A stretch of 64,000 nt of DNA from Anaerolineales bacterium. Its GTDB lineage: Bacteria; Chloroflexota; Anaerolineae; Anaerolineales; UBA11579. The notes beneath the pieces are model-generated. The model made no database searches, was not told the DNA's origin, and saw nothing but the letters and a program-made list of their open reading frames with translations. How positions within the stretch are numbered: the first letter of the stretch is position 1; every line of letters begins with the position of its first letter. Below, piece after piece: positions 36,538 to 44,123 of this stretch. Where the stretch lies: contig JAJTXV010000002.1 of NCBI GenBank assembly GCA_021463845.1, positions 290,962 to 354,961 of the forward strand, read 5' to 3'. The translations under genes were made by a program, and so were the position numbers.

Positions 36538-37680
36538 ATGCCGGCCGAGCACATCCTCATCGTCAATAGTGAATATCCGCCGATCGGCGGCGGCGCCGGC
36601 AATGCTAGCGCCAATCTGGCGAGGCATCTGGCGCAGCTCGGCCGCCGCGTGACTGTGCTGACGGCGCGCTTTGCTGACCTGCCGCATGATGAGCAGGCCG
36701 GCAATGTGCGCGTGGTGCGGCTGCCCGCTCTGCGCTCCAAGCAAGACCGCTCGAATACGCTGGAGCAGATCTCCTTCCTGCTCTCGGCGGCCCTGCTGGG
36801 CCTGCCGTGGGTGCTGCGCCTGCGACCACAGGCGGTCATCGCCTTCTTCGGCGCGCCCAGTGGCGTGGCCGTGTGGTTCTGGTCGCTGTTCATCTCGCTC
36901 CCTTACATCGTCAGCCTGCGTGGCGGCGATGTGCCCGGCTTCCGCCCGTATGACTTCGCCCGCCAGCACCGCCTGCTGGCGCCGCTGCTGCGCCTTGTAT
37001 GGCGCCGGGCGCGGGCCGTGGTGGCCAACAGCGAGGGGTTGCGAGACCTTGGCGCGGCGTTTGAACCCAAGGTGCCGATCGCTACGATCCCCAATGGAGT
37101 GGATGTCGAGCAGTTCCAGGCGCCGCAGCGCCAGTGGCAGCCCGCCCGCCTGTTGTTCGTGGGCCGGGTCGTGTTCCAAAAAGGGCTGGATGTGCTGTTG
37201 GATGCACTTGGCGGACTCGCTGAGCAGAATTGGAGTCTGACCATTGTGGGCGATGGCCCGCGCCGAGCCGAGCTGGAAGCGCAGGCGCAGCAGCTTGGCA
37301 TCGCCGAGCGCATCACCTTCGCCGGCTGGCAGAGCGGCGCCGAATTGGCCGCGGCCTATGCCGAAGCCAACCTGTTCGCCTATGCTTCCCGCCATGAGGG
37401 CATGCCCAATGCGCTGCTGGAGGCGATGGCCAGCGGCCTGCCGGCCGTGGCCACCCGGATTGCCGGCAACGAAGAGCTAGTAGCCGAAGGTGAAACTGGC
37501 CTCTTGGTCCCCAGTGAGGACCCGGCTGCTCTGCGGGCCGCACTCGGCAAGCTGATCAATGACGCCGTGCTGCGCCAGCGCTACGGCGAGGCGGCGCGCA
37601 AGCGCGTGCAGACAAGATATAGTTGGCACAGCGTGGCCAGCCAGTACGCAGACCTGCTGGACCAGGCCACGGCGGACTAA
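36538..37680 (+). CDS. Glycosyltransferase family 4 (GT-B)
   Basis: A 380-residue GT-B transferase. The N-terminus ILIVNSEYPPIGGGAGNASANLARHL is typical: the GGGAG loop contacts the donor. The C-terminal domain has LLFVGRVVFQKGLDVLLDAL (about 201-220), EGMPNALLEAMASGLPAVATR with the E-x7-E motif (about 284-304), and a final GLLVPSEDPAAL. It adds a sugar from an NDP donor in the cytosol. ATG 36538 follows the previous stop by 1 nt; a GTG at 36526 is possible but adds only four residues. Confidence 0.92.
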   Translation: MPAEHILIVNSEYPPIGGGAGNASANLARHLAQLGRRVTVLTARFADLPHDEQAGNVRVVRLPALRSKQDRSNTLEQISFLLSAALLGLPWVLRLRPQAVIAFFGAPSGVAVWFWSLFISLPYIVSLRGGDVPGFRPYDFARQHRLLAPLLRLVWRRARAVVANSEGLRDLGAAFEPKVPIATIPNGVDVEQFQAPQRQWQPARLLFVGRVVFQKGLDVLLDALGGLAEQNWSLTIVGDGPRRAELEAQAQQLGIAERITFAGWQSGAELAAAYAEANLFAYASRHEGMPNALLEAMASGLPAVATRIAGNEELVAEGETGLLVPSEDPAALRAALGKLINDAVLRQRYGEAARKRVQTRYSWHSVASQYADLLDQATAD

Positions 37681-37683
37681 CCC

Positions 37684-39570
37684 ATGTGTGGCATTTGTGG
37701 CATAGCAGACGGCAGCGGGCGCAGCCTGGATAAGGCTGCTTTGCACCGGCTCAATACCGCCATCGCCCACCGCGGGCCGGATGGCGAGGGGTACTACGAG
37801 CACAACGGCATCGGCCTGGGTATGCGCCGCTTGGCGATCATTGATGTAGCTGGCAGCGACCAACCCATTTTCAACGAAGACGAATCGATCGCCATCGTTT
37901 TCAATGGCGAGATCTACAGCTACCAGCACCTGCGCGAAGGTTTGTTGCAGCGCGGCCACCAACTGCGCACCAATGGCGACACCGAGTGCATCGTTCACTT
38001 GTATGAAGAAGAAGGCCCCGAATGCCTGCGCCATCTGCGCGGCATGTTTGCACTGGCGCTGTGGGACGAGAACCGCCAGCGACTGCTGCTGGCGCGTGAC
38101 CGCCTGGGCAAGAAGCCGATCTTCTACACCGTGCAGGATGGCAAACTGTACTGGGCCGCCGAACTGAAGCCTCTGCTGAGCGTGCTGCCCCGCCAGCCTG
38201 AGCTCAACCTGGCGGCGATCGACCAGTACCTGAGTCTGCAATACATCCCCGAACCGCACACCGCCTATCAAGGCGTCTACAAGCTGCCCGCCGCCAGCTA
38301 TGCCATCTGGGAACGCGGCGAGCTGCACATTGAGCGTTACTGGGAGCCGAACTTTGAGCCCAAGTACACCGCCAGCGAAGACACGCTGAGCGAAGAGCTG
38401 CGCGAGATCGCGGCCGAGTCGGTGCGCTTGCGCCTGATCAGCGAAGTCCCGCTAGGCGCCCACCTGAGCGGCGGCATCGACTCTAGTATTGTGGTGGCGC
38501 TGATGGCCGAGGCCAGCAGCGGCCCGGTCAAGACCTTCTCGGTAGGCTTCGAAGAGAGCAATTTCTCCGAGCTGCCGCTGGCCCGCCAAGTGGCTGAGCG
38601 CTACTCCACCGACCACCACGAGTTCACCCTGACCTTTGGCGATATTCCCGCCACGCTCGAAACCCTGCTGCAGCATTTTGGCGAGCCGTTCGCTGACCCT
38701 TCGGCGCTGCCGCTGTACCACCTCTCGCGACTGACCCGCGAACACGTGACCGTGGCCCTGAACGGCGACGGCGGCGATGAATCCTTCGCCGGCTATCCGC
38801 GCTATTGGCTGGACCCGCTGGCCGACAGTTACTTGCGTCTGCCCAAGGCGGTCACGCGCAGCATGGTGCCGGCGCTGGCCGGCGCCCTGCCGGATGCGGG
38901 CGACCGCCCCGTAGGCCGCGGGCTCAGCAACGGCATTAAGCGTCTGCCCCAGCTTACTGAAGTGGACGAGCGCGCCAGCCTGCTGCGCTGGTCGTCTTAC
39001 TTCAGCGTGGCACAAAAGGCTGCCCTGTGGCAGCCAGCCATTGCGGCAGGCTTGAACTTGCGCCAGGCCGAGCAGGACATGGCGGCGATCTATTCGGCCG
39101 CGCCGGCGCGCACGCGGCTGGACCGCACGCTGTACACCGATATGAAGACGTACCTGACCGGGGCACTGCTGGTCAAAGCTGACCGCATGACGATGGCCCA
39201 CGCATTGGAAGGCCGCTCGCCCTTCTTGGACCACACCCTGGTGGAATGGGCGGCGCGCCTGCCGGTGCGCTATAAGCTGCGCGGCCGCCAGGGCAAGTAT
39301 CTGCTGCGCAAGGCCTTTGCCGACAAGCTGCCCGCCGACGTGCTGGCGCACGGCAAGCAGGGCTTTGGTATCCCGGTGGGCGCCTGGTTGCGCGGCCCGC
39401 TGGAAGGCTGGCTGCGCGAGCTGCTGCTGGCGCCTGACGCGCCCTTGGCCGCCTGGCTCCAGAAGGAGGCGCTGGTGCAGCTGATCGCCGAGCACCAGGC
39501 CGGCAAGCAAGACCACGGCAAGCGCCTGTGGGCGCTGGCCTGCCTGGCGCTGTGGAAGCGTAGCGCCTAG
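37684..39570 (+). CDS. asnB: Asparagine synthase (glutamine-hydrolysing), AsnB type
   Basis: A 628-residue class-II glutamine amidotransferase. Cys2 (MCGICGIADGSG) is the N-terminal nucleophile; RLAIIDVAGSDQP and FNGEIYSYQHLR belong to the glutaminase domain; the PP-loop LSGGIDSS (261-268) and NGDGGDESFAGYPRYWL lie in the synthetase domain. It is either housekeeping AsnB or a sugar-carboxylate amidotransferase like those in O-antigen clusters. Its position at the end of a cluster containing an uronate-forming dehydrogenase favours the second idea, but the sequence alone does not settle it. Confidence 0.9.
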   Translation: MCGICGIADGSGRSLDKAALHRLNTAIAHRGPDGEGYYEHNGIGLGMRRLAIIDVAGSDQPIFNEDESIAIVFNGEIYSYQHLREGLLQRGHQLRTNGDTECIVHLYEEEGPECLRHLRGMFALALWDENRQRLLLARDRLGKKPIFYTVQDGKLYWAAELKPLLSVLPRQPELNLAAIDQYLSLQYIPEPHTAYQGVYKLPAASYAIWERGELHIERYWEPNFEPKYTASEDTLSEELREIAAESVRLRLISEVPLGAHLSGGIDSSIVVALMAEASSGPVKTFSVGFEESNFSELPLARQVAERYSTDHHEFTLTFGDIPATLETLLQHFGEPFADPSALPLYHLSRLTREHVTVALNGDGGDESFAGYPRYWLDPLADSYLRLPKAVTRSMVPALAGALPDAGDRPVGRGLSNGIKRLPQLTEVDERASLLRWSSYFSVAQKAALWQPAIAAGLNLRQAEQDMAAIYSAAPARTRLDRTLYTDMKTYLTGALLVKADRMTMAHALEGRSPFLDHTLVEWAARLPVRYKLRGRQGKYLLRKAFADKLPADVLAHGKQGFGIPVGAWLRGPLEGWLRELLLAPDAPLAAWLQKEALVQLIAEHQAGKQDHGKRLWALACLALWKRSA

Positions 39571-39582
39571 CAGCGCATTGGG

Positions 39583-39588
39583 TATAAT
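39583..39588 (+). promoter_or_regulatory. -10 box of tRNA-Val
   Basis: TATAAT 12 nt upstream of the tRNA 5' end. No clear -35 was seen. Confidence 0.55.
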
Positions 39589-39600
39589 CTGCATTCTTAC

Positions 39601-39674
39601 GGGCGCGTAGCTCAGCTGGTTAGAGCGTTGCGTTGACATCGCAAAGGTCGTAGGTTCGAGTCCTATCGCGCCCA
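39601..39674 (+). tRNA. tRNA-Val (anticodon GAC)
   Basis: A complete cloverleaf: acceptor GGGCGCG/CGCGCCC, D-arm GCTC/GAGC, anticodon stem TTGCG/CGCAA with loop TTGACAT (anticodon GAC), T-arm GTAGG/CCTAT with a TTCGAGT loop, discriminator A. CCA is not encoded. It reads GUC and GUU valine codons. Confidence 0.96.
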
Positions 39675-39726
39675 CAGCAACATCTTCTGTTTCCCCACAA
39701 CTCACTGTAACAACCTGGGAGGCCAC

Positions 39727-40506
39727 ATGCCGTTCATTGAGCTTGACGACATCCGGCTTTACTACGAGGAGCATGGCAAAGGCGATGCGATTATCTTTAC
39801 GCATGGCAACTCGTTGTTTCACGGCCAGTGGCAGCCACAGGTTGAGGAATTCTCCAAGACGCATCGGGTGATCGTGTGGGATGTGCGCGGCCACGGCAAG
39901 ACCGGCCTGCCGCCCGGCCCGCTCGACCCCGAATCCTTCTCGCGTGATCTAATCGGCCTGCTGGATGGGCTGAAGATCGATAAGGCCGTGCTGTGCGGGC
40001 TCTCGATGGGTGGGCACATCTCGCTGCAGGCGGCAGTGCATTATCCCGACAGGGTGCGGGCGCTGGTGCTGATCGGCACACCGTTCACCAACAGCTTCAA
40101 CTGGTTCGAGACGCTGACGGTGCCGATCAATCTGCTGAGCGTGCGCCTGATGCCGCTGGAGCTGACCGGCAAACTGACCGCAGACGCAGTTTCCAAGATC
40201 ACGCCATCCACGCGCGGCATCGTGGAGCAAGGCTTTGGCTTCATGACCCATGATCAATTCCTGCGGCAGTGGGCCGGCAATCTGCGCCTGGAAACCAAGC
40301 ACGAACTGCACAAGGTGCAATGCCCCACCCTGATTCTGCACGGCGAGAAGGATGCGCTGGTGGCGCGCCAGCAGAAGGCGCTGGCGGCTGGTATCGCCGG
40401 GGCTGAGTTTTACAGTATCGCCGGTGCCGGACACCTGACCAACCTGGATAACCCACAGGCGGTGAACCAGCGCATGCGCGGGTTCTTGCAGAAGTTGAAG
40501 GCCTGA
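39727..40506 (+). CDS. Alpha/beta-fold hydrolase
   Basis: A 259-residue alpha/beta hydrolase related to 3-oxoadipate enol-lactonase and haloperoxidase-like esterases. The nucleophile is in GLSMGGH (about 96-102), the acid in HGEKDALV and the histidine in GAGHLTNLDNP (near 237-247). The N-terminal FIELDDIRLYYEEHGKG is the usual start of the family. A strong GGGAGG RBS precedes ATG. Substrate unknown. The adjacent tRNA and phenylalanine hydroxylase leader have their own promoters. Confidence 0.88.
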   Translation: MPFIELDDIRLYYEEHGKGDAIIFTHGNSLFHGQWQPQVEEFSKTHRVIVWDVRGHGKTGLPPGPLDPESFSRDLIGLLDGLKIDKAVLCGLSMGGHISLQAAVHYPDRVRALVLIGTPFTNSFNWFETLTVPINLLSVRLMPLELTGKLTADAVSKITPSTRGIVEQGFGFMTHDQFLRQWAGNLRLETKHELHKVQCPTLILHGEKDALVARQQKALAAGIAGAEFYSIAGAGHLTNLDNPQAVNQRMRGFLQKLKA

Positions 40507-40535
40507 TTGACCTGAGATTGCTGTTCTGCTAGAAT
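40507..40535 (+). promoter_or_regulatory. Promoter of the tyrosine leader/phhA unit
   Basis: TTGACC (40507-40512), a 17-bp spacer and TAGAAT (40530-40535). The predicted start near 40542 is only about 4 nt upstream of the leader-peptide ATG (40546). Confidence 0.75.
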
Positions 40536-40545
40536 GCCTCAACGC

Positions 40546-40635
40546 ATGGCTAAGCCCGTAACTTCTGCTTATACCTATCTGTATTACGCCGAGACCACTC
40601 CGGCTGCTTTGCCCTGCGCTCTGTTGGAAGACTAG
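40546..40635 (+). CDS. Tyrosine-rich leader peptide (attenuator of phhA)
   Basis: A 29-residue reading frame beginning MAKPVTSAYTYLYYAETT. Tyrosine codons occur at 40570, 40576, 40582 and 40585, four within six codons. It ends at TAG 40633-40635, 22 nt before an intrinsic terminator, which itself precedes the gene of an enzyme that makes tyrosine. This is the layout of a ribosome-mediated attenuator. The 40618-40627 segment (GCTCTGTTGG) can pair, with two bulges, with the left arm of the terminator (40663-40670), so it could be the antiterminator. A ribosome stalled at the Tyr codons leaves that segment free; one reaching the stop covers it. Confidence 0.75.
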   Translation: MAKPVTSAYTYLYYAETTPAALPCALLED

Positions 40636-40657
40636 TTCGAAACCCACTCGTAATCCC

Positions 40658-40694
40658 AAAGACCACAGGCTGGCGGCCTGTGGTCTTTTTGTTT
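40658..40694 (+). terminator. Attenuator terminator between leader peptide and phhA
   Basis: A perfect 13-bp stem AAAGACCACAGGC / GCCTGTGGTCTTT with loop TGGCG, then a TTTTT-G-TTT tail. It lies inside the 5' leader, just before the phhA RBS. Confidence 0.92.
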
Positions 40695-40707
40695 GCCTGG
40701 AGGAAAG

Positions 40708-41439
40708 ATGGCATTGCCACGAAGTGAAGTTGTATCCGTGCGCCGGCGTGAAATGGCGTTCAGTGAGGAGCAGCACGCGGTATGGCGCGACTTGTATGCG
40801 CGCCAGTTGCCGAATGTGCAGCAGTTCGCCTGCCGCGAGTACCTGGAGGGGTTTGACATTCTGGGGCTGCCAGCTGAGCAGATCCCTCAGTTGAAGGACC
40901 TCAACGCGGTCATTACGCCGCGCACCGGCTGGAGCACGGTGCGCACGCAGGTGCGTTATTCGGATGCGGTGCCGTGGTACCACCACTTCGCCAAGCGCCA
41001 GTTCCTGATCACGGACTATATGCGCGGGCGGCACGAGATGGACTTTACGCCCGAGCCGGATATGTTCCACGACATCTTCGGCCATCTGCCGTTCATGGCG
41101 CTGCCTGAGTACACCGCGCTGCAAGACCTGTTTGCCCCAGCCTTTCTCAGGGCAACGGATGCGCAGCGCGAGACTATCAAGCGCCTGGCCTGGTTCAGCA
41201 CCGAGTTCGGGCTGATCCGTGAGGATGGCCAGCTCAAGATCTTTGGGGCCGGCCTGATCTCCTCGTTTGGCGAGATCCAGCATGTGATGGCTGGCAAGAC
41301 GCCGGTGCGGCCGTTCACGGTGGCGAACGTGATCGGCTACGAGAAGGCGATCTACACGTTCAATGAGGTGTTGTTCGTGATCGAGTCGATCGAGGCGTTG
41401 AAGGTCGAGCTGGCGGCGTACTTTGATACGCTGGGGTGA
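40708..41439 (+). CDS. phhA: Phenylalanine 4-hydroxylase (biopterin-dependent aromatic amino acid hydroxylase)
   Basis: A 243-residue catalytic-domain-only enzyme. The iron-binding triad is His121 and His126 in EPDMFHDIFGHLP plus Glu166 in WFSTEFGL, with the same 40-residue His-Glu spacing as in mammalian PAH. TGWSTVRTQ (73-81) belongs to the pterin/substrate site. It hydroxylates phenylalanine to tyrosine using tetrahydropterin and O2. ATG 40708 follows GGAGG (40699-40703); an upstream TTG at 40693 sits in the terminator tail. The Tyr-codon leader suggests that it works for tyrosine supply rather than phenylalanine breakdown. No pterin dehydratase gene is adjacent. Confidence 0.93.
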   Translation: MALPRSEVVSVRRREMAFSEEQHAVWRDLYARQLPNVQQFACREYLEGFDILGLPAEQIPQLKDLNAVITPRTGWSTVRTQVRYSDAVPWYHHFAKRQFLITDYMRGRHEMDFTPEPDMFHDIFGHLPFMALPEYTALQDLFAPAFLRATDAQRETIKRLAWFSTEFGLIREDGQLKIFGAGLISSFGEIQHVMAGKTPVRPFTVANVIGYEKAIYTFNEVLFVIESIEALKVELAAYFDTLG

Positions 41440-41591
41440 CTGACCGTTGAGAGGGCTAAAGTTATTATTGCGCGGCGCGCGGTGGGGGTCAAAATATATT
41501 AGTAACAACTTTGCCGCATTGGTCAGCATGCCGCGGTTGTAACAGGGTTGATGGCTTGCGAGGCGGACTGGTGCCTTAAATCAAGCTGTTG

Positions 41592-41888
41592 CTAGCCGCC
41601 GGCGATGGCGCCCATGACGATGAGCGGTTCGCGCCCCTCGGCGACCGCGGCGGGCAGCGGCGCGTCGGTGGGCTCGAACGAGATGTCCTGCTGGCAGGCA
41701 AAGTAGCGCAGGTAAGCGCGGCGCTGCTTGCTGGCGTGGTCCCGGATCGTGCCGCGCAGCATGGGGTACGCTGCCTCGAGCGCGTCGAGGACGCGGGCGA
41801 CGGTGACGGGGGCGGCAACCTCGAGCTCGACTTCGCTGCTGACGCGGGCGAGATTGCGGAGGTGGTAGGGGAGTTGAACGCGGACCAT
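41592..41888 (-). CDS. MoaD/ThiS-like ubiquitin-fold sulfur-carrier protein
   Basis: A 98-residue protein beginning [16 protein letters not shown] and ending IVMGAIAGG. The beta-grasp pattern and the free C-terminal Gly-Gly are those of MoaD/ThiS-type carriers that are adenylated and thiocarboxylated. No MoaE, MoeB or ThiF is nearby. It should be the third gene of an operon after the Asp-box and glyoxalase genes, but a 164-bp element flanked by 13-bp direct repeats has landed exactly at its start codon. No Shine-Dalgarno is left, so expression may be reduced. Confidence 0.8.
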   Translation of the reverse strand: MVRVQLPYHLRNLARVSSEVELEVAAPVTVARVLDALEAAYPMLRGTIRDHASKQRRAYLRYFACQQDISFEPTDAPLPAAVAEGREPLIVMGAIAGG

Positions 41889-42067
41889 GGTTTCTACTAC
41901 TTTAACCACAAAGTCACAAAGAGCACAAAGGGGAATTTTATATGCCGAAGATCGCCACGTCGCGGCGAATGGCTTGCGCTGTTGGGCTTGAATTCAATTG
42001 GCGATGACCTGGCCGCTGCGCCTCGCCGCTCCTCGCAATGACAAGAAACGCTGGACGCGGACCATGG
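41878..42067. mobile_element. 164-bp miniature element flanked by 13-bp direct repeats
   Basis: ACGCGGACCATGG occurs at 41878-41890 and again at 42055-42067, enclosing 164 bp that are unrelated to the neighbouring genes. Inside are CACAAAGTCACAAAGAGCAC and, near the far end, CGCTCCTCGCAATGACAAG, wording typical of dispersed intergenic repeats. The duplicated 13 bp include the MoaD-like start codon on the minus strand, as expected of a target-site duplication. No transposase is encoded; terminal inverted repeats are at best TTTCT/AGAAA. Confidence 0.6.
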
Positions 42068-42081
42068 CGGTGCTGCTCCGC

Positions 42082-42444
42082 CTATTGCACGAAGACCAAC
42101 AGTACGCCAGCCGGGTCGATCACATGCAATACGTTGAAGCGGTCATCTACAAGCTGCGGCGGCTTGACGCGCACGCTGTCCTTGAATTCCGGCTGGGCTT
42201 GTACTTGCTGAGCAAGCTCGTACCAGCCTTGGACATCGTCAACCTCAATAAGGAACATGAAGTTCTCGGCCCAGTCCTTGACGTAATAGTCTTGCAGGCG
42301 TAGAGAGTAGCCATTCAGTTCAAGATCAGCGGTGCCGCCCCAGCCTGGGGTCATGTTGAAGCCCAGCGCGGTATAGAAGCGTTTGGAAAGCTCAAAATCC
42401 TTGGCGGGGACATACGGCGTGAGCGATTTGATGGCGGGCGCCAT
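42082..42444 (-). CDS. VOC/glyoxalase-family protein
   Basis: A 120-residue single vicinal-oxygen-chelate domain. The N-terminus KSLTPYVPAKDFELSKRFYTALGF is the standard first beta-alpha-beta module, and the end GVLLVFVQ the last strand. It has few metal-ligand histidines (the HVIDPAG region), as in many bleomycin-resistance-like VOC proteins with unknown ligand. The start lies 1 nt after the Asp-box gene's stop, and the MoaD-like gene originally began about 16 nt after its TAG. Confidence 0.85.
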   Translation of the reverse strand: MAPAIKSLTPYVPAKDFELSKRFYTALGFNMTPGWGGTADLELNGYSLRLQDYYVKDWAENFMFLIEVDDVQGWYELAQQVQAQPEFKDSVRVKPPQLVDDRFNVLHVIDPAGVLLVFVQ

Positions 42445-42445
42445 G

Positions 42446-43558
42446 CTATTTCAGTGTTTGGACTTCGACGGATTTGACCGCCGGTAGATTCTCGGCGATG
42501 GCCAGCCAGTTGTCGCCGCCATCCGGCGAGACGTAGACCTGGCCGCCGGTGGTTCCGAAGTAGACGCCGCACTCGTCAAGCGTGTCGACCGCCATGGCGT
42601 CGCGCAGCACGTTGACGTAGCAATCCTTCTGCGGCAGGCCCTGGGTCAGCGCTTCCCATTCGTCGCCGCCCTTGCTGCGGTAGACGCGCAGCTTGCCGTC
42701 GGGCGGGTAGTGCTCGCTGTCGCTCTTGATCGGCACCACATATATGGTCTGCGGGTCGTGGGCGTGGATATCGACAACGAAGCCAAAATCACTGGGCAGG
42801 TTGCCGCTGATCTCGCGCCAGGTGTCGCCGGCATCATCGCTGCGCATCACGTCCCAGTGCTTTTGCATGAAGAGCACGTTGGGGTGGCTGGGGTGCATGG
42901 CGATGTGGTGGACGCAGTGGCCCACCTCGGCTTCGGGGTCGGGCAGGAAGTTGGACTTGAGGCCTTTGGTGATGGTCTTCCAGGTTTCGCCGCCGTCGTC
43001 GCTGCGGAAGGCGCCCGCGGCCGAGATGGCGGTGACGATGCGCTGCGGATTTTGCGGGTCAAGGATGATGGTGTGCAGGCACAGGCCGCCGGCGCCGGGC
43101 ATCCACTGGGAGCCGGTGCGGTGGTCACGCAGGCCAGCCAGCTCAGCCCAGGTGGCGCCGCCGTCGGTGGACTTGAACAGGGCCGCGTCCTCAACGCCGG
43201 CGTACAGGGTGTCGGCGTCGTGATAGGAAGGCTCGAAATGCCAGACGCGCTTGAAGTCCCACGGATGGGGCGTGCCGTCGTACCACTGGTGGGTGCCGGG
43301 CTTGCTGGCGTAGGCGAACTCGTTGCCGATCGCGGCCCAGGTCTTGCCGCCGTCATCGCTGCGGTGGACCACCTGGCCGAACCAATCGTCGGTCTGCGAG
43401 GCCCAAATGCGGTCGGGGTTCAGCGGCGAGCCTTTGAGGTGGTAGATGGGCAGGCCGCCGAAGAAGGGGCCGCTGATATTCCAGTTCTTGCGGCCCGCAT
43501 CGCTAGTGGCAATGAAGGCGCCTTTGTGAGTACCGATCAGTACGCGTACGTTGGGCAT
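42446..43558 (-). CDS. Asp-box (BNR/sialidase-like) beta-propeller protein
   Basis: A 370-residue cytosolic-looking protein without signal peptide. Seven Asp-box loops of the S-x-D-x-G-x-x-W type are seen ([55 protein letters not shown]), so it folds as a propeller. The catalytic residues of sialidases (Arg triad, FRIP motif) are not evident, so a glycosidase role is doubtful. AAGGAG precedes ATG 43558. It leads an operon with a VOC protein and a MoaD-like carrier. Confidence 0.85.
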   Translation of the reverse strand: MPNVRVLIGTHKGAFIATSDAGRKNWNISGPFFGGLPIYHLKGSPLNPDRIWASQTDDWFGQVVHRSDDGGKTWAAIGNEFAYASKPGTHQWYDGTPHPWDFKRVWHFEPSYHDADTLYAGVEDAALFKSTDGGATWAELAGLRDHRTGSQWMPGAGGLCLHTIILDPQNPQRIVTAISAAGAFRSDDGGETWKTITKGLKSNFLPDPEAEVGHCVHHIAMHPSHPNVLFMQKHWDVMRSDDAGDTWREISGNLPSDFGFVVDIHAHDPQTIYVVPIKSDSEHYPPDGKLRVYRSKGGDEWEALTQGLPQKDCYVNVLRDAMAVDTLDECGVYFGTTGGQVYVSPDGGDNWLAIAENLPAVKSVEVQTLK

Positions 43559-43667
43559 GGGGTGGCTCCTTATTAGGGGCTTCTACTGTAGTGGATTGTT
43601 TGGTTAACAGCAATATCGTTTCAATACTTGTCGGCATCGCTGGTAGTGATGAAAACGGAAGCGATAA

Positions 43668-44054
43668 CTAATTGGCTTCATTCTTGTTCAATACCTCCAT
43701 CATCGCGGCTGTGCGTATCAGCCCACCCAGCGGGCCAAAGGGCAGCACAAACCCGGCCCAATAGGCAAGCTCGAAGGGCAGCAGGAGGAAGGCCAGCCAA
43801 CGGCCGGCCGGCTTGTTGGTCCACAGCAGCAGCCCGCAGACCACCTCGGCCGCGCACACCAGCGCGAAGCCGGCGATCAGCGGCCAACTGGTGAATAGGC
43901 CGTATTGCTCGAAAAATGGGCCGGACTCATGGGTGGGGAAACCCATGAAGTGCCAGGCGAAGTCATAGCGGGCGAAGTACCAGGCACCGTAGGCGGCCGG
44001 CAACCCGAAGCCGAGCCCGCTGAGCAGCGCCATCAGGGCGGCGAACTTGCGCAT
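43668..44054 (-). CDS. Four-span membrane protein, unknown function
   Basis: A 128-residue protein with four hydrophobic segments (about 6-26, 55-75, 80-99, 103-122), starting MRKFAALMALLSGLGFG. No family is recognised. I chose ATG 44054 over 44072 because the longer version begins in the terminator of the upstream unit. It seems to be a single-gene unit upstream of the Asp-box operon in the same direction. Confidence 0.6.
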   Translation of the reverse strand: MRKFAALMALLSGLGFGLPAAYGAWYFARYDFAWHFMGFPTHESGPFFEQYGLFTSWPLIAGFALVCAAEVVCGLLLWTNKPAGRWLAFLLLPFELAYWAGFVLPFGPLGGLIRTAAMMEVLNKNEAN

Positions 44055-44070
44055 GGGGTAAAGTGTAATC

Positions 44071-44102
44071 AAAAGCCGCTGGCATTCGCCAGCGGCTTTT
44101 TT
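44071..44102 (-). terminator. Terminator of the PadR unit
   Basis: AAAAGCCGCTGGC / GCCAGCGGCTTTT with an ATTC loop, T-rich both ways, 3' of the minus-strand gene ending at 44124. Confidence 0.85.
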
Positions 44103-44123
44103 GATGAAGACAAGCGCGCGCCC

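Noticed and set aside
40507-40707. A T-box in the phhA leader
   Set aside because: The T-box consensus (GGTGGNACCGCG) and S-turn AGTA are absent. The Tyr codons occur in a real reading frame with start and stop, which points to leader-peptide attenuation instead.
39949-41529. 526-codon minus-strand frame across the hydrolase, leader and phhA
   Set aside because: It crosses two good genes, a terminator and a promoter on the other strand, and its translation has no recognisable domain.
41998-42303. 101-codon plus-strand frame starting in the miniature element
   Set aside because: It runs antisense through the glyoxalase gene, with no RBS and no family similarity.
42446-43558. Functional sialidase
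   Set aside because: The Asp-boxes show the propeller fold, but neither the FRIP motif nor the arginine triad of sialidases could be found, and there is no signal peptide.
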